In this document: positions 60,247-64,000 of the stretch, one piece after another
Layout of the letters: every line of letters begins with the position of its first letter
Numbering within the stretch: position 1 is the first letter of the stretch
Assembly: GCF_025398035.1 (NCBI RefSeq)
Contig: NZ_CP104558.1
Coordinates: 2,604,001-2,668,000, forward strand
Reading direction: 5' to 3'
Length of the DNA stretch: 64,000 nt
Origin: Rossellomorea vietnamensis
GTDB taxonomy: Bacteria; Bacillota; Bacilli; Bacillales; Bacillaceae_B
Notes under the pieces: generated by a model
Database searches by the model: none
What the model was told of the DNA's origin: nothing
The model's input: the letters and a program-made list of their open reading frames with translations, nothing else
Position numbers and translations under genes: made by a program

Positions 60247-61488
60247 CTATGCTGATGTGTTCTTTTCTTTAATTTCTACTTTTACCTTTTCTTGCGAAAG
60301 GGTCCATTCAACATTCTCCGGCCCTTCCGCTTCTATTTCTACCTCATGTTCCCCGGGTTCGAGCCCTGTAAGATCGAGAGCAAGAGAGAAATCTTCTTTC
60401 TTCACACTACTCACTTCTTCGTTCTCACCTTTCAGTGACACGTCCACTACTCCGTTTTCAGGTTCCATGATGGTGTACTCATATTCGTCAGCCAATCCTT
60501 TAGGTTTGATTTCGATCCCGGATAAGCTTTTCTCTTCGGTTGTGTTCACATCAACTGTGACTTTCACTTCTTCAGGAGCCACTTTATTCAATCCATCCTG
60601 GAGGGCAAGTGGCACAGTAATGGTCGAATCCTTCGTGATCTTGGAAAGATCGACTTCTGCCAGGAGTTCTTCCACTGTGTCGAGTACATCCTGCCTTCCA
60701 AACACCGTTGCTTCTTTAGGTTCCACTGAAATCGACTCAAGGGTGGTACCCTTCGGAAGACTTCCTTTTTGTTTGATGGTGACTGGTACGGCCTTACTCG
60801 GATTCACGACCGACACGGTCACATCCACCACTTCAGGATCCACTTGGACATCCATCTTGTTATATTCCCGGTCAAGTACCTGTACCCTGGCTTCCCTTGT
60901 CACATTTTCATTGATCTCTTCATCTACATCGAGTGTGGCAATCACGTAGGCGATCCGCTCTACCTCATCCTTCGAGCCTGTCACCTTCACGGATTTCGGA
61001 TCGACGGCAAGACCTTCTGCCTCATATCCATTGGATAGTATACTCTCATTGAATTTAGGTTCAATGGTGAATTCTTCCGTGACCTTTTCCTGTACGGAAA
61101 TATTGGCGAAATCAGGGTCGATCTTCACATCCAATTTATCAGAGATGTTCTGAATTTGGATGTCCACCCGGTGTTCACCTATTCCAATATCATTTAAATC
61201 AACATATACTTGAAAGTCTTTCAGGGTTTTCGTCTGTTGGACAATCGCTTTTGATCCTTCCACGGTCACGTTCACCGTATCCGGCAAGCCTGACACTTCC
61301 AGGTTCTCACTATCGTAGAACACTTCAAGCGGGACATCCTGGATCGTTTCAATCGCATTCTGGGACGTACCGCTACTATTGTTGGCCGTCTTCTGAATAT
61401 CGTCAAAGTTCACGGATAGATAAAGAATGAAAGCTAACATGAGTCCGACGATACGCATGAACCAACGGCTTTCCATGAATTTATCCAT
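60247..61488 (-). CDS. cdaR: CdaA regulatory protein (YbbR repeats)
   Basis: A 413-residue protein with one N-terminal membrane helix (MDKFMESRWFMRIVGLMLAFILYLSVNF) followed by tandem extracytoplasmic YbbR beta domains. These are recognisable by the repeated P-x-x-[VI]-x-[VI]-x-G-x-[KE] units, for example LPDTVNVTVEGSK, DPKSVKVTGSKDEV and EPKEATVFGRQDVL. It modulates the diadenylate cyclase CdaA. ATG 61488 overlaps cdaA by 8 nt; the frame opens at 61545, inside cdaA. The C-terminus is acidic. Confidence 0.93.
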   Translation of the reverse strand: MDKFMESRWFMRIVGLMLAFILYLSVNFDDIQKTANNSSGTSQNAIETIQDVPLEVFYDSENLEVSGLPDTVNVTVEGSKAIVQQTKTLKDFQVYVDLNDIGIGEHRVDIQIQNISDKLDVKIDPDFANISVQEKVTEEFTIEPKFNESILSNGYEAEGLAVDPKSVKVTGSKDEVERIAYVIATLDVDEEINENVTREARVQVLDREYNKMDVQVDPEVVDVTVSVVNPSKAVPVTIKQKGSLPKGTTLESISVEPKEATVFGRQDVLDTVEELLAEVDLSKITKDSTITVPLALQDGLNKVAPEEVKVTVDVNTTEEKSLSGIEIKPKGLADEYEYTIMEPENGVVDVSLKGENEEVSSVKKEDFSLALDLTGLEPGEHEVEIEAEGPENVEWTLSQEKVKVEIKEKNTSA

Positions 61489-62317
61489 TTTCTTTCTTCC
61501 CCCTAAAGCTCCATTTTGTCGAGGAAGCATTCGTTTTATCGCCAATGAGCTCTAACGTAAGAATTTCCCTGAAGCGCTCCAGAGAGAGGTCGCGATGCAA
61601 CTCCCCATTTTTCGTAATGGAGATAGCTCCCGTTTCTTCTGACACAACGATGGTGATACTATCTGTCACTTCACTGACACCAAGTGCAGCTCTGTGCCTT
61701 GTTCCCAGTTCCTTAGAGATGAAAGGACTTTCTGATAACGGTAGATAGCATGCGGCTGCTGCGATTTGATTCTTTTGTACAATCACCGCTCCATCATGAA
61801 GTGGTGTATTCGGGATGAAGATATTAATGAGCAGCTGGGACGAAATTTTCGCATCAAGGGGTATACCTGTTTCAATATAATCACTCATCCCCGTCTCCCT
61901 CTCAAGAGTAAGGAGTGCCCCGATCCGCCGCTTTGCCATATAGCTTACGGCTTTTGTCATGGATTCAATCATCTGTTCCTGCTCTTCTTCCTCCTGAAGC
62001 CCTGTCCTTGAGAACAATCGGCCACGCCCAAGCTGTTCAAGGGCCCGGCGGAGTTCAGGCTGGAAGATGATGATGATCGCAAGGAACCCCCATGTGAGGG
62101 CTTGTTCCATCATCCACCCCAGTGTATCGAGACCAAAGATACTACTCAGGCCCCTTACAATGATGATGACAAAAATACCTTTTAATAATTGTACTGCTTT
62201 CGTTCCTTTTATCAGCATGATCAGTTTATAGATTACAAACCATACAACGAGTATATCTACAATATCAGAGACATAATCCAGCGCGGAGTAATCCGAAAAA
62301 ATATCGATAAACGGCAT
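61481..62317 (-). CDS. cdaA: Membrane diadenylate cyclase
   Basis: A 278-residue c-di-AMP synthase. Three N-terminal membrane helices (residues about 13-33, 40-60, 70-88) precede the DisA_N catalytic domain. Catalytic motifs DGA (175-177, in PLHDGAVIV) and RHR (207-209, in GTRHRAALG) are intact. c-di-AMP is essential for potassium and osmotic control in Bacillus. It heads the conserved cdaA-cdaR-glmM-glmS group. A 12-codon open frame (62336-62374) with a hairpin lies just upstream. Confidence 0.96.
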   Translation of the reverse strand: MPFIDIFSDYSALDYVSDIVDILVVWFVIYKLIMLIKGTKAVQLLKGIFVIIIVRGLSSIFGLDTLGWMMEQALTWGFLAIIIIFQPELRRALEQLGRGRLFSRTGLQEEEEQEQMIESMTKAVSYMAKRRIGALLTLERETGMSDYIETGIPLDAKISSQLLINIFIPNTPLHDGAVIVQKNQIAAAACYLPLSESPFISKELGTRHRAALGVSEVTDSITIVVSEETGAISITKNGELHRDLSLERFREILTLELIGDKTNASSTKWSFRGKKENG

Positions 62318-62477
62318 ATTACATCCTCCAATAGCTTAATCGAAAGCGTAAGCCGCCATGTGTGGCTTCTCCATTTTCGTAACGTTCCTATTATAGCACA
62401 TTTTATCACTGTCAAATGAAAGACACCCACGGCTTCATGATTCTTTCTATTCTCTTCATGAACTCACGTTTTTGCAT

Positions 62478-62509
62478 AAAAAAACTGACACGAACATCAT
62501 AAGTGTCAG
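62478..62509 (-). terminator. Terminator of sigW-rsiW
   Basis: On the minus strand CTGACAC pairs with GTGTCAG (62503-62509 with 62485-62491), followed by seven T. Confidence 0.88.
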
Positions 62510-62552
62510 CCCTTTAGGGACGGACCTTACATTCCATCCCCTCTATTTTATC

Positions 62553-63182
62553 CTACTTTTCTTCAAGTTGCGAATTTCCCCAATCCAACGTGTCTTTAGC
62601 ACCTTTTTTGATCTGGTACCAAAGCCACTCAAACGCCTCATCGATTTCATGGATTTCTCCTGTCACACTGCCTGCAGAAGCCAGATACTGATTACCGTTG
62701 ATGACTGTCACGTTCCCTGTGACTTTTCCTTCTATTTTCACATCACCATTCCGGACGGTCAGATCACCCTTTACGACTTCCCCCTCAGGTACGACAACCG
62801 TATGATCCTGAACGACTAATTTAGTATTTTTCGTAAATGAGAAGTCCTCATCATTCCAGGAGGTAAGGAAACTTCCTGTCATAAAGAACAGGAACAGGGC
62901 CGCAGCCGTAAGTAACGGGTGGTGACGGAACCATCTCTGTACCCCTATCTTCTTCTTCTCTTTCGGTAATCCCGCCATGACTTTATCTGTAAAGTCTGCA
63001 GAAGCACTGATATGGGATGTGCTTTGTACAAACGCAATCGCTTTTTTCAATTCATGGAAATGGTGCTGACACTCGCTGCATTCCTGCAAATGATGTTTCA
63101 GCGTTTCTTCTTTTTCCCTATTTAAGTCTCCATCTAAATAATCGTGCATATAGTCAATGATTTCTTCAGGACAAGGCTTCAT
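62553..63182 (-). CDS. rsiW: Anti-sigma-W factor
   Basis: A 209-residue membrane anti-sigma factor. The cytoplasmic zinc-binding domain has the H-x3-C-x2-C pattern (HHLQECSECQHH, residues about 30-41). One membrane helix follows (LLTAAALFLFFMTGSFL, near residues 90-106), then an extracytoplasmic part with polymer-like beta repeats (VVVPEGEVVKGDLTVRNGDVKIEGKV). It sequesters SigW until cut by site-1 and site-2 proteases under envelope stress. ATG 63182 is preferred to GTG 63188 given GAGGGTGA. It lies 15 nt after sigW. Confidence 0.94.
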   Translation of the reverse strand: MKPCPEEIIDYMHDYLDGDLNREKEETLKHHLQECSECQHHFHELKKAIAFVQSTSHISASADFTDKVMAGLPKEKKKIGVQRWFRHHPLLTAAALFLFFMTGSFLTSWNDEDFSFTKNTKLVVQDHTVVVPEGEVVKGDLTVRNGDVKIEGKVTGNVTVINGNQYLASAGSVTGEIHEIDEAFEWLWYQIKKGAKDTLDWGNSQLEEK

Positions 63183-63197
63183 GTTCACTCACCCTCT

Positions 63198-63761
63198 CTA
63201 CAGTGATCGTAATTGTTTTCTGAGGGCTTCTCGCCCTCTATGTACTCTCGTTTTAACCGTTCCTAACGGTAAATCCAGTATTTCGCTGATTTCCTGAAGC
63301 GGGAGCTCTTCAATGTATTTTAAAACGATGACCGATCGATATTTCTCCGGCAACTTGGAAATTTCTTTCTGTATGGTCTCCTGCAACTCCATATTCTCCA
63401 CTTCATCTTCCGGGAGCTGAACATCAGCAGCCACCTGTGAGTACATCGTCAATCCTTCCGTTCCTGCCACCTCTGCATCCAGGAAGTAATCCGGCTTTTT
63501 CTTCCTGATCCGGTCGATACAAAGATTCGTCGCAATCCTGAACAGCCATGTCGAAAACTTTCTCTTTTGATTAAAAGTCTCGATATTTACGTATGCCCGA
63601 ATAAATGCCTCTTGGGCGATATCCTCTGCCTCATGACGATTCCCCAGCATCCGAAAGCAAATTTGGAACACTTTATCTTTATAAAGCTCGACCAATTCTG
63701 CAAAGGCATTTTGATCACCTTTCAATACTTGTTTTATCCGTTTATTCACTAACGCTTCCAT
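63198..63761 (-). CDS. sigW: ECF sigma factor SigW
   Basis: A 187-residue ECF sigma factor. Region 2 (NAFAELVELYKDKVFQICFRMLGNRHEAEDIAQEAFIRAY and KFSTWLFRIATNLCIDRIRKKK) binds the -10 box. Region 4 (ISKLPEKYRSVIVLKYIEELPLQEISEILDLPLGTVKTRVHRGREALRK) binds the -35 box. It controls the cell-envelope stress and antimicrobial-peptide resistance regulon. It is autoregulated through the promoter at 63796-63822 and cotranscribed with rsiW. Confidence 0.96.
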   Translation of the reverse strand: MEALVNKRIKQVLKGDQNAFAELVELYKDKVFQICFRMLGNRHEAEDIAQEAFIRAYVNIETFNQKRKFSTWLFRIATNLCIDRIRKKKPDYFLDAEVAGTEGLTMYSQVAADVQLPEDEVENMELQETIQKEISKLPEKYRSVIVLKYIEELPLQEISEILDLPLGTVKTRVHRGREALRKQLRSL

Positions 63762-63795
63762 TTCACAACCTCCGCTCTATGCGGCTATATTTATA

Positions 63796-63822
63796 TACGT
63801 AGTACCCTATCAAAAGGTTTCA
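63796..63822 (-). promoter_or_regulatory. SigW autoregulatory promoter
   Basis: The minus strand reads TGAAAC (63822-63817), a 17-nt spacer and CGTA (63799-63796), the SigW consensus, ending 34 nt before the sigW ATG. Confidence 0.88.
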
Positions 63823-63865
63823 ATTTTTTTATATTATTATCCTAACAAATTTTTAGGGAAATGTG

Positions 63866-63893
63866 TTTACATTTATTAGAAAAGGGGTATAAA
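63866..63893 (+). promoter_or_regulatory. SigA-like promoter for the Spo0E-type gene
   Basis: TTTACA (63866-63871), a 16-nt spacer and TATAAA (63888-63893) precede the ATG at 63928. Confidence 0.5.
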
Positions 63894-63927
63894 GGAACTA
63901 ATATTTCTATTGCGGGAGGATCTCGAA

Positions 63928-64000
63928 ATGAGGAGAAGAATGAATGATTTATTATTTCAAATTGAAGACTGCCGTCGCCAAATGGTCGAACTAGCATTAA
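63928..64000 (+). CDS. Spo0E-type aspartyl-phosphate phosphatase (3' end cut by window)
   Basis: Only 24 codons are visible: MRRRMNDLLFQIEDCRRQMV then ELAL. The spacing I-E-x-x-R-x-x-M-x-x-x-A is the Spo0E signature start of the first helix. These small proteins dephosphorylate Spo0A~P and oppose sporulation and matrix induction. ATG 63928 follows GGGAGGA; ATG 63940 is an alternative. Divergent from sigW. The rest of the gene lies beyond the window. Confidence 0.7.
   Translation, partial: MRRRMNDLLFQIEDCRRQMVELAL

Overview
The window looks like a chromosome segment of a low-GC, endospore-forming Bacillaceae bacterium (Bacillus or a close genus such as Rossellomorea; the genus is inference). 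The block sigW-rsiW-cdaA-cdaR-glmM-glmS at the right end has Bacillus order. It comes with a glmS ribozyme, an S-box (SAM) riboswitch, an eps-type matrix operon with a SinR-like repressor, and the start of a Spo0E-type phosphatase gene. No tRNA, rRNA, CRISPR array, intact insertion sequence or prophage was seen.

Layout. Positions 1-18,200 hold mostly ordinary chromosomal genes: a CBS-domain protein, an AGCS amino-acid symporter, cardiolipin synthase, small conserved proteins, an MFS carrier, a SAM-riboswitch-controlled NhaC-type transporter (probable methionine uptake, MetT), a benzil reductase-like SDR, a YibQ-type deacetylase, an OppB/OppC-like fused permease, a stand-alone EAL protein behind an unrecognised structured leader, a 3-methyladenine glycosylase, a DUF4097 protein, a YcgG-type protein and a FUSC-type membrane protein.

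Positions 18,225-31,391 are a natural-product island with two linked modules, both read leftward. The right module (23,973-31,311) is a paeninodin-type lasso peptide cluster: VanZ-like protein, lasso cyclase, 41-residue precursor, HPr-kinase-like precursor kinase, PqqD-like B1, transglutaminase-like B2, nucleotidyltransferase and ABC exporter. The left module (18,351-23,093) reuses four of these protein types (kinase-like, PqqD-like, nucleotidyltransferase, ABC exporter). It lacks a cyclase and a B2 protease, has a SipW-like (S26B) peptidase instead, and starts with a 72-residue glycine-rich candidate precursor. A divergent gene at 23,389 carries the same leader-like motif (P-x-[VI]-L-x-H-Q-x-I-x-F-E-T) fused to glycine and cysteine tracts and a CFI-box-like domain. 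I do not recognise this left module as a described peptide class.

Positions 31,808-56,395 are a roughly 25 kb exopolysaccharide operon, read leftward. It has epsA and epsB homologues, an EAR-type antitermination RNA, epsC, galU, epsD, epsF, an EpsG-type polymerase, galE and epsL-epsM-epsN. A SinR-like repressor gene follows, then a variable block of glycosyltransferases, acyltransferase, pyruvyltransferase, a GH88/105-like hydrolase and a Wzx-type flippase. The operon promoter (TTGACA-N17-TAAAAT) carries a GTTC-N8-GAAC operator inside its spacer that fits the SinR consensus. Similar operators lie before both peptide modules. This suggests, as inference, that matrix polysaccharide and the two peptide products are controlled together.

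The right end supplies UDP-GlcNAc precursor (glmS, glmM), c-di-AMP (cdaA, cdaR) and the SigW envelope-stress response (sigW autoregulatory promoter visible).
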